A stretch of DNA of 64,000 nt, taken from NCBI GenBank assembly GCA_964544055.1, contig CAZJAA010000004.1:1-64000 (forward strand). The letters run 5' to 3'. Below, in pieces: positions 9,286 through 18,750 of this stretch; within the stretch, counting starts at the first letter, position 1, and every line of letters begins with the position of its first letter. Position numbers and translations under genes: made by a program. The DNA is from SIG299 sp964544055. Its GTDB lineage: Bacteria; Bacillota; Clostridia; Lachnospirales; Lachnospiraceae. Under the pieces are notes generated by a model, which saw nothing but the letters and a program-made list of their open reading frames with translations, was not told the origin of the DNA and ran no database searches.

Positions 9286-10740
9286 TTACGCATCCACACT
9301 ATAGTTTGGTGCTTCCTTCGTAATATGAATATCATGCGGATGACTTTCTTTTAAGGATGCAGCAGAAATCTTAACGAATCTGCCGGTCTCCTTTAATGTT
9401 TCGATATCAGCAGCACCGCAATAACCCATACCGGAACGCAGTCCGCCGAGCAGCTGGAATACAGTGTCTTCCACAAGACCCTTGTATGCCACACGACCTT
9501 CTACACCTTCCGGAACAAGCTTCTTTGCATCTGCCTGGAAATATCTGTCCTTGCTGCCGTTTTCCATGGCTGCAATGGAACCCATGCCACGATAAACCTT
9601 ATATTTTCTGCCCTGGAACAGTTCAAAGGTTCCCGGACTTTCGTCACAGCCGGCAAACAGGCTTCCCATCATACATACGTTGGCACCTGCTGCAATTGCT
9701 TTGGTAATGTCTCCGGAGAACTTAATGCCTCCATCAGCAATAATCGGCACGCCATGTTTTTTAGCTGCAGAATAAGCATCCATAATCGCTGTAATCTGCG
9801 GAACACCAATACCGGCAACCACACGGGTGGTACAGATGGAACCAGGTCCGATACCAACCTTGACACAGTCTACACCTGCCTGAATCAAAGCTTCTGTTGC
9901 ATCTGCTGTTGCCACATTTCCTGCAATAATCTGTAATTCAGGAAATGCATCATGCACCATCTTTACACAGCGCAGAACATTTGCTGAATGCCCATGAGCA
10001 GAGTCAATAACAATAGCATCTACCTTTGCGGCAACCAGTGCTTCCACTCTTTCTAGAATATTGGCAGTAACACCAACACCGGCTGCACAAAGAAGTCTTC
10101 CTTGCTCATCCTTGGCAGAAAGTGGATATTTAATCTGCTTTTCAATATCTTTAATTGTAATCAGACCCTTTAAATTTCCAGCATCATCTACGATTGGAAG
10201 CTTTTCTTTTCTGGCTGCTGCAAGAATTTTCTTTGCTTCTTCCAAGGTTACGCCTTCTTTTGCAGTTACCAGATTTTCAGATGTCATGCAGTCAGAAATT
10301 TTCTGGGAAAAATCAGTTTCAAACTTTAAGTCGCGGTTTGTGATAATACCAACCAGCTTTTTGCCTTCTGTAATAGGAACACCGGAAATACGGAACTTTG
10401 CCATAAGCTCATCCGCATCCTTTAACGTATGATTTGGACTTAAGGAAAATGGATCTGTGATGACTCCGTTTTCCGAACGTTTTACTTTATCAACCTCGTC
10501 TGCCTGTGCCTCGATGGACATATTTTTGTGGATAACACCGATACCGCCCTGTCTTGCCATGGCAATTGCCATGCGATGTTCCGTAACCGTATCCATGCCT
10601 GCACTCATCAGCGGAATGTTCAGCTGAATTTTTTGTGTAAGATGTGTTTTTAAGTCTACCTGATTTGGAATTACCTCAGAATAAGACGGTACAAGCAACA
10701 CGTCATCAAAGGTAATGCCTTCGCCAATAATAGTTCCCAT
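9286..10740 (-). CDS. guaB: Inosine-5'-monophosphate dehydrogenase
   Basis: Oxidises IMP to XMP with NAD, the committed step to guanine nucleotides. The 484-aa protein has the TIM barrel (start MGTIIGEGITFDDVLLVP), two inserted CBS domains between about residues 90 and 200 (ISGVPITEGKKLVGIITNRD and LPIVDDAGNLKGLITIKD), the catalytic Cys loop GPGSICTTRVV, and the flap near the C terminus (GVEGRVAYKG). AGAGGAG lies at normal distance upstream of the ATG. It has its own sigma-A promoter at 10797-10825. Confidence 0.98.
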   Translation of the reverse strand: MGTIIGEGITFDDVLLVPSYSEVIPNQVDLKTHLTQKIQLNIPLMSAGMDTVTEHRMAIAMARQGGIGVIHKNMSIEAQADEVDKVKRSENGVITDPFSLSPNHTLKDADELMAKFRISGVPITEGKKLVGIITNRDLKFETDFSQKISDCMTSENLVTAKEGVTLEEAKKILAAARKEKLPIVDDAGNLKGLITIKDIEKQIKYPLSAKDEQGRLLCAAGVGVTANILERVEALVAAKVDAIVIDSAHGHSANVLRCVKMVHDAFPELQIIAGNVATADATEALIQAGVDCVKVGIGPGSICTTRVVAGIGVPQITAIMDAYSAAKKHGVPIIADGGIKFSGDITKAIAAGANVCMMGSLFAGCDESPGTFELFQGRKYKVYRGMGSIAAMENGSKDRYFQADAKKLVPEGVEGRVAYKGLVEDTVFQLLGGLRSGMGYCGAADIETLKETGRFVKISAASLKESHPHDIHITKEAPNYSVDA

Positions 10741-10796
10741 TACTTACTCCTCTCTTTCGCCTTGGTTAATAGTTAAGTTTTAAAAATATTTTAAAA

Positions 10797-10825
10797 AGTA
10801 TACTTTTTTTTCAGACAAAAGTCAA
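10797..10825 (-). promoter_or_regulatory. Sigma-A promoter of guaB
   Basis: On the minus strand -35 TTGACT (10820-10825) and -10 TATACT (10797-10802) are 17 bp apart, about 60 bp ahead of the guaB start. No guanine riboswitch fold was recognised in the short leader. Confidence 0.75.
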
Positions 10826-10886
10826 GACTTTCAAACTTCTTAATATTATAAGTTTTGCTTATGAATTTCTGCTTTTTCGCAACAAA

Positions 10887-11390
10887 CTAATATTCCATAA
10901 TTTTTCTTGGCGCTTTCTGTTTCATGGTTGCCAACATTTTTTCGTTTGGCTCAAAGTAAATCATTGTTTGCTGTTCACCTCCGGTGATTACCATACCATA
11001 CACGACTGCATTTTCATCCAGACTGGAAAAATCTTTTACGAGAACGCCGTTGTATCTATAACCGTCCAGTGCATGGGAATTTTTCGGTGCAACCACCACT
11101 AGCTTTTCAAAATCTATACGCATCATGGTTTTTCTCTTTGCTCCACCACTGATTTTATCAAAATCAAGCTGACCATCGCAGAATACATATTCATATTCTA
11201 CCGAAAGCTTTGGCAGGAAGAAATAGCAAAGTGCCATAAATACCAGACCAAGAAAAATAAACCACATATTAAATGTAAAAAAACCGAGTACAAAAAAAGC
11301 AATCGTGCCGCCAACTAATAAAAATTTCAAGAATTTATCCTTCGCTGTTACTTTTTTCTTTGTGCGTGCTTCTGCATACAATCCGTCCAT
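10887..11390 (-). CDS. DUF6106-like membrane protein
   Basis: A 167-residue protein starting MDGLYAEARTKKK, with two adjacent membrane helices at about residues 22-60 (FLLVGGTIAFFVLGFF and MWFIFLGLVFMALCYFF) followed by a cytoplasmic-type beta domain beginning SVEYEYVFCDGQLDFDKI. This layout matches the DUF6106 family of Lachnospiraceae; function unknown. The start at 11388-11390 has GGAGG eight bases upstream; the longer frame to 11525 has no ribosome site and adds implausible sequence. Confidence 0.72.
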   Translation of the reverse strand: MDGLYAEARTKKKVTAKDKFLKFLLVGGTIAFFVLGFFTFNMWFIFLGLVFMALCYFFLPKLSVEYEYVFCDGQLDFDKISGGAKRKTMMRIDFEKLVVVAPKNSHALDGYRYNGVLVKDFSSLDENAVVYGMVITGGEQQTMIYFEPNEKMLATMKQKAPRKIMEY

Positions 11391-11571
11391 TTCATAATCC
11401 TCCTCATTTTTCGATAATTTTGCATTTTTCGCTTCTGTATTAATTACACTATTTTCTAGTATATAAGAAAACCCAACAATTTTCAATCCGAAGTTTCTAA
11501 AAAACTTATTAAAAATATTCGCCACTTACCTTTTGCTCACAGAGCAGATGGGTGTCTTCCAGACACCCTGC

Positions 11572-11631
11572 AAAAACAGCGGCAGCAATCCGCCCTTGTG
11601 CAAGCACAAGCGAATTGCTGCCGCTGTTTTT
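11572..11631 (-). terminator. Bidirectional terminator after groEL
   Basis: A near-perfect stem, AAAAACAGCGGCAGCAAT (11572-11589) with ATTGCTGCCGCTGTTTTT (11614-11631), flanked by A-run and T-run so it can act on both strands. A second small hairpin (GGGTGTC/GACACCC) stands beside it at 11550-11568. It closes the groESL operon. Confidence 0.85.
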
Positions 11632-11654
11632 ATGTGCTGTAATTTTTTTCTTTA

Positions 11655-13280
11655 CTACATCATTCCCATGCCGCCGGCACCGCCTGCTGGCATAGCAGGT
11701 GTGTCTTCTTTAATGTTTGCCACAGCAGATTCTGTGGTAAGGAATGTAGAGGCAACACTGGTTGCGTTCTGGAGAGCACTTCTTGTTACCTTTGCCGGGT
11801 CAAGGATGCCGTCTGCTACCATGTCTACATACTGCTCGGTAAGAGCGTTAAATCCGGTACCTACTGCAGATTCACGAATCTTATTTACAATAACAGAGCC
11901 TTCTAAGCCTGCGTTTGCAGCAATGCAACGAAGTGGTGCTTCCAAAGCTGCAAGGATGATGTTTGCACCTGTCTTTTCATCTCCTTCTAAGGATGCCGCA
12001 AGTGCAGCCACCTTCTTGGATGCGTGGATATAAGCAGAACCACCACCTGCGATAATACCTTCTTCTACCGCAGCCTTTGTTGCTGCAAGAGCATCCTCCA
12101 TACGAAGCTTATTTTCTTTCATTTCAGTTTCGGTTGCAGCACCAACACGGATAACTGCAACACCGCCTGCTAACTTGGCAAGTCTTTCCTGAAGCTTTTC
12201 ACGGTCAAAATCGGAAGTGGTTTCTTCAATCTGGGCACGAATCTGAGCTACTCTTGCTGCGATTTCATTTTTATCGCCTTCGCCATCTACGATGATGGTG
12301 TTTTCCTTCTGAACCTTTACGGATTTTGCACGGCCAAGCTGATCCATGGTAACATCCTTAAGGTCAAGCCCCAGTTCATCAGAAATTACAGTACCGCCGG
12401 TTAAAATAGCGATATCCTGAAGCATCGCTTTTCTTCTGTCACCATAGCCCGGTGCCTTGACACCAACGACGGTGAAGGTACCACGCAGCTTGTTGATAAC
12501 AAGAGTGGTGAGAGCTTCGCCCTCAATATCCTCGGCAATAATCAAAAGTCTCTGACCGGACTGTACAATCTGCTCTAATACAGGAAGGATTTCCTGTATA
12601 TTGGAAATTTTCTTATCTGTAATTAAAATGTACGGATTATCAAGATTTGCTTCCATCTTATCCATATCCGTTGCCATATATGCAGAAACATAACCACGGT
12701 CAAACTGCATACCTTCTACCAGGTCAAGCTCTGTCTTCATTGTTTTGGATTCTTCAATTGTGATAACACCATCCTTGGAAACCTTATCCATGGCATCAGC
12801 TACCATTTCACCGACTGCCTCATCTCCTGCGGAAATAGCAGCAACTTTAGCAATCTGCTCCTTGCCTGTTACTACGGAGCTCATTTCAGAAATAGCATCT
12901 ACTGCACAATCAGTTGCCTTTTTCATGCCCTTTCTTAAAATGATTGGATTTGCACCTGCTGCCAGGTTCTTCATACCTTCGTTAATCATTGCCTGTGCAA
13001 GAACCGTTGCTGTTGTTGTACCGTCACCTGCAACATCATTTGTTTTGGTAGCAACCTCTTTTACAAGCTGGGCACCCATGTTTTCAAAAGCGTCCTCTAA
13101 CTCAATTTCCTTTGCAATGGTAACACCGTCATTTGTGATAAGCGGTGCTCCAAAAGATTTGTCCAGAACCACATTTCTGCCTTTTGGTCCAAGTGTTACC
13201 TTTACTGTGTTTGCAAGCTTGTTTACGCCGGCTTCCAAAGCCACTCTTGCTTCTGCGCCATATTTAATTTCCTTTGCCAT
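11655..13280 (-). CDS. groEL: Chaperonin GroEL
   Basis: The 60-kDa chaperonin subunit; forms the double seven-mer ring that folds proteins with GroES and ATP. At 541 aa it has the family start AKEIKYGAEAR, nucleotide-binding VTLGPKGRNVVLDKS, DGTTTATVLAQA, and the Gly-Met rich tail ending GGAGGMGMM. AAGGAGG precedes the ATG. It follows groES by 59 bp in the usual operon. Confidence 0.99.
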   Translation of the reverse strand: MAKEIKYGAEARVALEAGVNKLANTVKVTLGPKGRNVVLDKSFGAPLITNDGVTIAKEIELEDAFENMGAQLVKEVATKTNDVAGDGTTTATVLAQAMINEGMKNLAAGANPIILRKGMKKATDCAVDAISEMSSVVTGKEQIAKVAAISAGDEAVGEMVADAMDKVSKDGVITIEESKTMKTELDLVEGMQFDRGYVSAYMATDMDKMEANLDNPYILITDKKISNIQEILPVLEQIVQSGQRLLIIAEDIEGEALTTLVINKLRGTFTVVGVKAPGYGDRRKAMLQDIAILTGGTVISDELGLDLKDVTMDQLGRAKSVKVQKENTIIVDGEGDKNEIAARVAQIRAQIEETTSDFDREKLQERLAKLAGGVAVIRVGAATETEMKENKLRMEDALAATKAAVEEGIIAGGGSAYIHASKKVAALAASLEGDEKTGANIILAALEAPLRCIAANAGLEGSVIVNKIRESAVGTGFNALTEQYVDMVADGILDPAKVTRSALQNATSVASTFLTTESAVANIKEDTPAMPAGGAGGMGMM

Positions 13281-13339
13281 AATTAATTCCTCCTTTTAAA
13301 CTGCTTTTCCTGTTACTGTTCATATTTGAAAACAGCATT

Positions 13340-13627
13340 TTACTCTTCTACAATTGCAACAATATCATTCTGCTTTACAACAATGTATTCCTCATCACCA
13401 AGCTTTACGTCTGTTCCTGCATACTTGGAATAAATTACTTTATCGCCAACCTTTACCTGCATGGTAACTTCCTTGCCATCTACCACACCGCCAGGACCTA
13501 CCGCAACAACTTCTGCCTGCTGAGGCTTTTCTTTTGCCTGCCCAGGCAATACAATACCGGATTTTGTAGTTTCTTCTGCTAATAACTGCTTTAATACGAC
13601 CTTATCTCCTAATGGTACTAATTTCAT
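13340..13627 (-). CDS. groES: Co-chaperonin GroES
   Basis: The 10-kDa lid of GroEL. At 95 aa it shows KLVPLGDKVVLK, the mobile loop region ETTKSGIVLPGQAKEKPQ, and the C-terminal GDKVIYSKYAGTDVKLG and EYIVVKQNDIVAIVEE. First gene of the operon, with AAGGAGG upstream and a CIRCE operator about 95 bp ahead. Confidence 0.99.
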   Translation of the reverse strand: MKLVPLGDKVVLKQLLAEETTKSGIVLPGQAKEKPQQAEVVAVGPGGVVDGKEVTMQVKVGDKVIYSKYAGTDVKLGDEEYIVVKQNDIVAIVEE

Positions 13628-13720
13628 AAAATAATCCTCCTTACTCCGTGATGTACACCCGAAATTCTTCTTTCCAAATACTTTGAGTGTACAACGTATT
13701 GTTTATTTGTTTTGCTCTTG

Positions 13721-13747
13721 TTAGCACTCATCTTGTTTGAGTGCTAA
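13721..13747 (-). promoter_or_regulatory. CIRCE operator (HrcA site) of groESL
   Basis: A perfect inverted repeat TTAGCACTC - 9 nt - GAGTGCTAA. This is the consensus CIRCE element bound by the heat-shock repressor HrcA. It lies between the groES start and AT-rich promoter-like DNA. hrcA itself is not in the window. Confidence 0.97.
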
Positions 13748-13838
13748 CCTTTGATATACTATATATTATCACATCTTTCGCAAAGTAAAATAGGTCAAAA
13801 GTCCTATTTATAGTTTTTTTATTTTTTCATCCGCATAA

Positions 13839-14564
13839 CTATTCAGGAAAATATTCCAGACTATTCTGCTTCATCATCATTCGTTGCAGAGAGTCTTTGG
13901 AATTTTTCCATGGTTCATTGGTATAGCGATAATCAAATTTGTCAATGAACCAGGATAAATCATTGCGCACACGTTCCATTCCTTTTATATAAGATTTATG
14001 CAGGGTATTGGTAAATTCTTCCGCATAGCTACTCGAAAGCTGTTTTGGAGCTTCCTTCAGCAGCATGGCATAGTGTGCCGTGCAGAAGCCCTTGCCATTT
14101 TCTAACAGCATTCTGAAATCAGATTCCTTTTCATATAAGAAAAAAATAGTCGCAATGTAACGTTCAAACACTGCATTAATTTTATTACAGACAAAGCAGC
14201 TGTCTTCTACATTTTCCAGATAAGACAAAAGCGGATTTGTTTCCGCATCTTTTTTAAAAAGCCCCGCTTTGGCAGGCTTATAATTTTTCGTCCGTTTTTC
14301 CACCTCCCGGATGGTTTTATCCGCATGCGTTTTTAGCATCAGGGCAAGTCCCAGTCGGTTCTGCTTATGATAAAGCTCCTGCACATGCTTCCTGCAAAAT
14401 CCCATTCTGTCCGTTTCCATTCGAATATCATCCTCCATATAGCTTGGACCAAGCGTAAAATCTAAAGCATCCTCTTTGAGCTTGTGACGCATGGCACAAA
14501 CCGGGCATTCACAATCCAGTGAAAACGCTTCATTGACCGGAATGGTATATAACTGTTCTTTCAT
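13839..14564 (-). CDS. DUF6062 family protein
   Basis: A 241-residue soluble protein with two Cys/His clusters: CECPVC near residue 18 and GFCRKH near 56, then CFVC near 122 and GFCTAH near 158. The duplicated CxxC...C..H layout suggests two metal sites. It matches DUF6062, a family common in Lachnospiraceae; function unknown. The ATG follows GGGAGG. It is a monocistronic-looking gene between groES and the DUF2225 gene, with about 220 bp of non-coding DNA on its upstream side in which I see no clear element. Confidence 0.72.
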   Translation of the reverse strand: MKEQLYTIPVNEAFSLDCECPVCAMRHKLKEDALDFTLGPSYMEDDIRMETDRMGFCRKHVQELYHKQNRLGLALMLKTHADKTIREVEKRTKNYKPAKAGLFKKDAETNPLLSYLENVEDSCFVCNKINAVFERYIATIFFLYEKESDFRMLLENGKGFCTAHYAMLLKEAPKQLSSSYAEEFTNTLHKSYIKGMERVRNDLSWFIDKFDYRYTNEPWKNSKDSLQRMMMKQNSLEYFPE

Positions 14565-14783
14565 TCTTATCCTCCCTTTTCAACTATGTACCCCTGACTT
14601 TTCCAAAAGAAGCATCCAGAGATAATTTATAATTTGACCGTTTTACAGTGCGTACATGGCGTATACAACAGGAAAGCGGAAACTGCAGCAATACTTCAAA
14701 GGCCGGAGAAGCAGCAAGGGTGACGCTGCGACCTGCAAACGCCACCCTCTATCGTAACCTTTTTATTACTATTTCGTCATTTC

Positions 14784-15653
14784 TTATTCCGACAGCTGTT
14801 TTTCGTCTTTTCTGCCAAGCTCTTCGCGAATCATTTCTTTCATATCTCTTGCTTTTGATTTAATTCTCTCGTTTGCCTCTCTGGAAGTAAGTACTCTAGC
14901 AATCATACGCAAAGAATCCTCATATTTTCCGATTTGCCGTGCCAGGTCTGCTGTCAGATAGGTAAGTGTCAGTTCATCCATTCCGCACATCGGAAACGGT
15001 TCTTTCGAAAAAGCTTCCATAAAACCTTCATATGCATTGGAAATCGATTCCCTTTCCTGTACTGCCAGCTGTTTTTTTACTTCTTTCCGATTTGCCGTAT
15101 CGTCTGGAAGATTTTCTGATTTCCCACGGTACAGCCAGGCAAGTTTTAAGCAGATATAGGCTTTTTCACTAGCTTTTGCGTGTTTTACCACGGCATTCAC
15201 CAGAGCCAGCTTATGTCTTGTAATCGCTTCATCATAAGAAAGAACGGTCTCTCCTTCTTTAATTCCCTTAAATTTGGAGGAGATATTTTCTTTTATCAGC
15301 CTTGCTTGCGTATCGGTCATGTAGTTGAAAAACCGGCTTAAAGCCGCATAGCCGCAATGTGGACAGACAATTGCATCATATTTTAACGAGTCAATGTGCT
15401 GGTACTTTGGTCTTAAGTCCATATCCGAACCAATCAGCTTTACTTTACCGGTTCGCACCATTTTGGACTTGAATTCCTCGTCACATACCTTACAGGTAAA
15501 GCTTTTGTCAAACAGGAGATCTTCTTCTTTGACTTCAGCGGAACCAGCCTCCTGTTTTTCTGATTCTTTTTCCTTTTCTTTTTTTTCAAAAAGTTGCAGT
15601 TCGGACAAATTTCCGAGTCCCAACGACTCCAGTCCGGAAAACATATTCGCCAT
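14784..15653 (-). CDS. DUF2225 domain protein
   Basis: A 289-residue protein. After a charged Glu/Lys-rich N-terminal segment comes a zinc-ribbon-like region: CKVCDEEF near residue 54 and CPHCGYAA near 97, followed by a helical TPR-like half (KLAWLYRG, YLTADLARQIGKYEDSL). This is the architecture of DUF2225, which is of unknown function. GGAGG precedes the ATG, and its start is about 20 bp from the glnS stop, so the two are probably cotranscribed. Confidence 0.82.
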   Translation of the reverse strand: MANMFSGLESLGLGNLSELQLFEKKEKEKESEKQEAGSAEVKEEDLLFDKSFTCKVCDEEFKSKMVRTGKVKLIGSDMDLRPKYQHIDSLKYDAIVCPHCGYAALSRFFNYMTDTQARLIKENISSKFKGIKEGETVLSYDEAITRHKLALVNAVVKHAKASEKAYICLKLAWLYRGKSENLPDDTANRKEVKKQLAVQERESISNAYEGFMEAFSKEPFPMCGMDELTLTYLTADLARQIGKYEDSLRMIARVLTSREANERIKSKARDMKEMIREELGRKDEKQLSE

Positions 15654-15674
15654 AACGATTCCTCCTTTACATTG

Positions 15675-17357
15675 CTACTGAGGCTTATAAGAGCTCTTCA
15701 TGGAAACAATTCGGTTAAATACCAGATGCTCCGGTGTGGAATCCTTACAGTCTACGCAGAAATAGCCGTTGCGTAAAAACTGGAAACTGTCGTAAGCCTT
15801 TGCATCAGCCACGCTTGGCTCAACAAAGCAGTTTGTTAAGATGGTTCTGGAATTTGGATTGATGTTGACAGTTCCATCTTCGTTATATACACCTTTTTCC
15901 TCATCTACCAGATTTTCATACAGGCGAACCTCACAAGGCAGTGCTGTTTTTGCTGCTACCCAGTGAATGGTTCCCTTAACCTTTCTGCCTTCAAAGCCGG
16001 AACCACTCTTGGTTGCCGGGTCGTATGTGCAGTGAACCACCGTTACCTTGCCGTTTTCCTCTGTTTCATAGCCGGTGCAGGTAACAAAATAAGCATTCAT
16101 CAGACGAACCTCATTTCCAGGGAACAGACGGAAATATTTCTTTGGCGGATCAATCATGAAGTCATCACGGTCAATATAAAGTTCTCTGCCAAACGGAAGC
16201 TTTCTCATGCCAAGTGCTTCATTTTCCAAATTGTTTGGAGCATCCAGATATTCTATCTGGTCTTCCGGATAATTGTCAATAATAAGCTTTACCGGATCAA
16301 GCACTGCCATCACACGGTTTTTCTTCAGCTTTAAGTCTTCACGGATGCAGTACTCAAGCATTGCGTAATCCACCGAGCTGTTTGCCTTGGATACACCGCA
16401 AAGCTCCATAAACACCTGTAAGGATTCCGGTGTAAAGCCACGGCGGCGAAGTGCTGCAATGGAAACAAGACGTGGGTCATCCCAGCCGTCTACCGTTCCA
16501 TCTTCTACCAGACGCTTGATATATCTTTTACCGGTAATAACGTTGGTTAAGTACATTTTTGCAAATTCAATCTGCTGTGGCGGATTAGGATACTCCAACT
16601 CTCTTACCACCCAGTCGTACAATGGTCTGTGATCTTCAAATTCCAGAGTACAGATGGAATGGGTTACTCCTTCAATGGCATCCTCAATTGGATGTGCAAA
16701 GTCATACATAGGATAAATGCACCACTTGTCGCCCGTGTTATGATGCGTCATTCTTGCCACACGGTAAATGACCGGATCTCTCATGTTAATATTTGGAGAA
16801 GTCATATCAATTTTTGCACGAAGCACTTTGGTACCGTCTTCAAATTCACCGTTTTTCATTGCTTCGAATAATGCAAGGTTTTCTTCCACGGTTCTGTCAC
16901 GATATGGGCTGTTTTTACCCGGATGTTCAAAATCGCCACGATATGCTCTGATTTCTTCTGCGGTTAAATCGCACACAAACGCCTTGCCCTTTTTGATTAA
17001 CTTGACCGCAGCTTCGTACATCTGGTCAAAATAGTCGGAGGCAAAAAACAGTCTGTCCTCGAAATCGCCGCCTACCCACTTCACGTCAGCCTTGATGGAT
17101 TCTACAAATTCCGTTTTTTCTTTGGTAGGATTGGTATCATCAAAACGAAGATTAAACTTACCGCCATACTTTTTTGCAAGACCGTAGTTTAATAAAATGG
17201 ATTTTGCGTGTCCGATATGAAGATAACCATTTGGTTCCGGTGGAAAACGGGTCACAATCTGTTTGTGCTTACCCTCTGCCAAATCTTTTTCGATAATCAT
17301 TTCAATAAAATTTTTCGATACTACTTCTTTTACTTCCTCTTTCAGCTCTTCAGCCAT
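15675..17357 (-). CDS. glnS: Glutaminyl-tRNA synthetase
   Basis: Class I enzyme that charges tRNA-Gln directly. HIGH motif is PNGYLHIGH, and the GlnRS-specific region reads DGWDDPRLVSIAALRRRGF. The C-terminal beta-barrel anticodon domain follows (FGRELYIDRDDFM). The region where GlnRS normally has the KMSKS-type VMSKRKL reads VITGKRYI (codons at 16524-16541), so the Ser is replaced by Gly while the Lys is kept. About 560 aa is normal. I chose the second ATG (17355-17357); the first at 17369 is equally possible because neither has a perfect ribosome site. Confidence 0.96.
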   Translation of the reverse strand: MAEELKEEVKEVVSKNFIEMIIEKDLAEGKHKQIVTRFPPEPNGYLHIGHAKSILLNYGLAKKYGGKFNLRFDDTNPTKEKTEFVESIKADVKWVGGDFEDRLFFASDYFDQMYEAAVKLIKKGKAFVCDLTAEEIRAYRGDFEHPGKNSPYRDRTVEENLALFEAMKNGEFEDGTKVLRAKIDMTSPNINMRDPVIYRVARMTHHNTGDKWCIYPMYDFAHPIEDAIEGVTHSICTLEFEDHRPLYDWVVRELEYPNPPQQIEFAKMYLTNVITGKRYIKRLVEDGTVDGWDDPRLVSIAALRRRGFTPESLQVFMELCGVSKANSSVDYAMLEYCIREDLKLKKNRVMAVLDPVKLIIDNYPEDQIEYLDAPNNLENEALGMRKLPFGRELYIDRDDFMIDPPKKYFRLFPGNEVRLMNAYFVTCTGYETEENGKVTVVHCTYDPATKSGSGFEGRKVKGTIHWVAAKTALPCEVRLYENLVDEEKGVYNEDGTVNINPNSRTILTNCFVEPSVADAKAYDSFQFLRNGYFCVDCKDSTPEHLVFNRIVSMKSSYKPQ

Positions 17358-17473
17358 GTTCTTTCCCATGCCTTTCTACTTGTTCAGCTTTGATTTTTTG
17401 CCTGTAAATGCCATACTACAGACCAACATAATATTATGATAACATAACTTTTCCAAAAATAAAAGGGCTTTCT

Positions 17474-18742
17474 TTATTCATTTCCATGTCTTGCCTTGTA
17501 TTCTGCCAGCAACAAATCCACTACCCTGCCATAGCTTTTGGTTCCATCGGTCTGGTCGTTTGCTTTTAAATAAGTATCATTGACCTTTTCCATAATTTCA
17601 CCTGCCGTGGTTTCCCCAATCACCGGCTTTTCAAATTGTTTCCAATACTCATTGTTTGCTGCTAAATCCCGGCTAACCGCTGCACTGATATGCTCTCGGT
17701 ATACTTCAAAATAAGCGTCTGCATTCTGACGATACAGCGCATTTCCTGTATTAATCAAGGCAAGCATTGTGCCGCTGTACTGTAAATCCACAGATTCTGA
17801 TGCCATGCAGGCACGATAGGAAATATAATTTGCCTCGTCTTCCCGCATAAACCCCCGCAAATGTGCCAGCTCATGACACATAGTGGAGCCAATAGAATAC
17901 GGTGAAATGTCAACATTTACATTTGCTTCCATCGTCCACGGAGTAAACACTCCTGTTATTTCCGTATACGACATAAGTCTTGAAAAATGCACCGGCTTTG
18001 GTGCCGGATAAATTCCACCAAATATCGGATATTGTTCTGCCATGGCTTCATATGCCTTTTTTGCTTCCTGCCCAAGCACACGCTTTGAAAAAGGCAGTTC
18101 ATATACTCCGTTTTCGTTTTCCGTAGTCAGCTGTGTCCGCAGTCCGGACGCTGTATCTGCAAGTTCAATAAACAGCCCGGTAAGCTCCTCCACAGAAGAA
18201 TTTTCCACAGAGAGTTTAAAATGATATGCCACCGGATAGCGGTGATAGTTTACCCCACAAAGCAACACATACGCAAAGAAAACAAGCGCTGCCAGACAGA
18301 GCAGGTTTTCAACCATTGTCATCCATAGGAAAAACCGTTTTTTTCCCAGTGCTTCTTTCTCTTTTCCGGCGGTTTCTTTTCTCTCTGTTTCCGTATATGC
18401 AGCCGCATTTGGGGCGGTTTCCATACATATTACTGCTTCGGCGCACATTTCAGCTTTCTCCGGATTTTCATGCGGTTCTGACTTTATGTGCACCGTCCGA
18501 ATGATCTGCCGGACTATGTAATACAGCAGAACTACCGGTCCTATAATTACAACCAGCTCCATGAGCGAAAAAGGAATCCATCCGGTAAAAACTGCCATAC
18601 ACTGGGAAAGTATTTTATAGATGCCAGTGGCAAACACCTTTTCCGCCACCTCAGAATCTGCTTTTGCCCATTCCGTCAAGGCAATTCCAAGCGGAAGCAG
18701 TAGTAATAAAATATTTCGTTTTCTTAAGATCAGTTGTTTCAT
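17474..18742 (-). CDS. DUF3810 membrane protein with zincin-like motif
   Basis: A 422-residue protein with three probable membrane helices (residues about 10-28, 55-78 and 142-165) and an extracellular C-terminal domain. That domain carries HELAHLRGFMREDEAN, an HExxH zinc-binding motif with a downstream acidic cluster typical of zincin metalloproteases. DUF3810 matches this layout. The substrate is unknown. The stop-start distance to the upstream S66 carboxypeptidase is 8 bp, so the pair probably forms a cell-envelope operon. Confidence 0.85.
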   Translation of the reverse strand: MKQLILRKRNILLLLLPLGIALTEWAKADSEVAEKVFATGIYKILSQCMAVFTGWIPFSLMELVVIIGPVVLLYYIVRQIIRTVHIKSEPHENPEKAEMCAEAVICMETAPNAAAYTETERKETAGKEKEALGKKRFFLWMTMVENLLCLAALVFFAYVLLCGVNYHRYPVAYHFKLSVENSSVEELTGLFIELADTASGLRTQLTTENENGVYELPFSKRVLGQEAKKAYEAMAEQYPIFGGIYPAPKPVHFSRLMSYTEITGVFTPWTMEANVNVDISPYSIGSTMCHELAHLRGFMREDEANYISYRACMASESVDLQYSGTMLALINTGNALYRQNADAYFEVYREHISAAVSRDLAANNEYWKQFEKPVIGETTAGEIMEKVNDTYLKANDQTDGTKSYGRVVDLLLAEYKARHGNE

Positions 18743-18750
18743 GATTTTCC

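Noticed and set aside
10741..10886. Search for a purine riboswitch ahead of guaB
   Set aside because: The leader after the promoter is only about 50 bases and lacks the conserved junction sequences.
12745..13299. 184-residue open frame opposite groEL
   Set aside because: Antisense shadow of a strongly conserved gene; low complexity Ser/Ala/Thr composition and no ribosome site.
14565..14783. Partial inverted repeat AGGGTG...CACCCT near 14716-14746 as terminator
   Set aside because: Stem is interrupted and no T-run follows directly on either strand; support too weak for a feature.
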